NCBI GenBank assembly: GCA_023458615.1
Contig: JAEWYV010000195.1
Coordinates: 1-5,021 of the forward strand
Origin: Bacillota bacterium
Lineage (GTDB): Bacteria; Bacillota; Clostridia; Christensenellales; CAG-138
Direction of reading: 5' to 3'
DNA length: 5,021 nt
Positions 4,822 to 5,021 of the stretch are shown here, one piece after another (the first letter of the stretch is position 1; the number at the start of each line of letters is the position of its first letter). The notes beneath the pieces are model-generated. The model made no database searches and was not told where the DNA came from. It saw only the letters and a list, made by a program, of their open reading frames with translations. Position numbers and translations under genes: made by a program.

Positions 4822-5021
4822 ATGCGCGCCTATATGGTTTCCGATGGAGAATTTTTAACCGCTCGCCAATCGGAACTCAACCAGATAATCTCCCGTTTTT
4901 TATCGGAGCATGGCTTTGCAGTATCACAAAAAGTCATTGCACGAGACGAGCTCGCCTTTTGCCGCGGGTGCTTTGACTGCTGGACAAAAACACCCGGCGA
5001 ATGCGCAATACACGACAGCAT
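4822..5021 (+). CDS. flavodoxin-fold NAD(P)H-dependent FMN reductase, N-terminal part (3' end outside window)
   Basis: The frame is open for 66 codons and leaves the window. ATG 4822 follows AGGAGG (4809-4814) with a seven-base spacer, one of the best ribosome sites here. The recognisable part is FCRGCFDCWTKTPGEC (residues 46-61), typical of a cysteine-rich group of flavodoxin-like NAD(P)H:FMN oxidoreductases in anaerobic Bacillota; the cysteines are C47, C50, C53 and C61. Such proteins bind FMN and shuttle electrons in the cytoplasm, and some related iron-sulfur flavoproteins also bind a cluster. The N-terminus (MRAYMVSDGEF) lacks the usual NGSPR phosphate loop. It is divergent from proA with a gap of about 180 bases. 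The rest of the fold cannot be checked, so the function stays at family level. Confidence 0.82.
   Translation, partial: MRAYMVSDGEFLTARQSELNQIISRFLSEHGFAVSQKVIARDELAFCRGCFDCWTKTPGECAIHDS

Overview
The window looks like a stretch of an ordinary Bacillota chromosome, probably a Clostridia-type anaerobe (inference). G+C is roughly balanced, and most starts carry a clear purine-rich Shine-Dalgarno. The gene set includes a PflX-type radical SAM protein, a ROK sugar kinase and a cysteine-rich flavodoxin-fold reductase. I cannot name a genus. No insertion sequence, CRISPR array, tRNA or rRNA gene was seen.

Layout. Bases 1-318 (+) hold the C-terminal catalytic domain of an NlpC/P60 cell-wall peptidase whose front lies outside the window. 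Its stop overlaps by one base the ATG of a radical SAM protein of the PflX/COG1313 group (318-1199, +). A 378-base convergent intergenic region follows (1200-1577). It is not empty: it has a good plus-strand promoter-like sequence, a 12-bp inverted repeat 103 bases apart, two identical 30-base terminator-like hairpin units, and a 16-bp-stem terminator for the genes coming from the other side. A minus-strand set then reads leftward: proA (4642-3401), a Cof-type HAD phosphatase (3358-2561) and a ROK kinase (2525-1578). The gaps are 42 and 35 bases, so this is probably one operon driven by the promoter at 4698-4670 and ended by the hairpin at 1570-1536. At the right edge a divergent plus-strand gene for a flavodoxin-like NAD(P)H/FMN reductase starts at 4822 and runs off the window.

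How the genes fit together. ProA makes glutamate 5-semialdehyde for proline synthesis, the HAD protein is a general phosphatase, and the ROK protein phosphorylates a sugar. They share a transcript by position but not an obvious pathway, and proB is not beside proA. The NlpC/P60 and radical SAM pair is translationally coupled by position only.

No dramatic new system is visible. The most interesting part is 1225-1440, where promoter, long-range helix and terminator line up like a small independent non-coding RNA of about 180 nt. It carries a CCUCCUU stretch, and a tiny ORF with a strong Shine-Dalgarno lies on the opposite strand. This is an inference from sequence alone.
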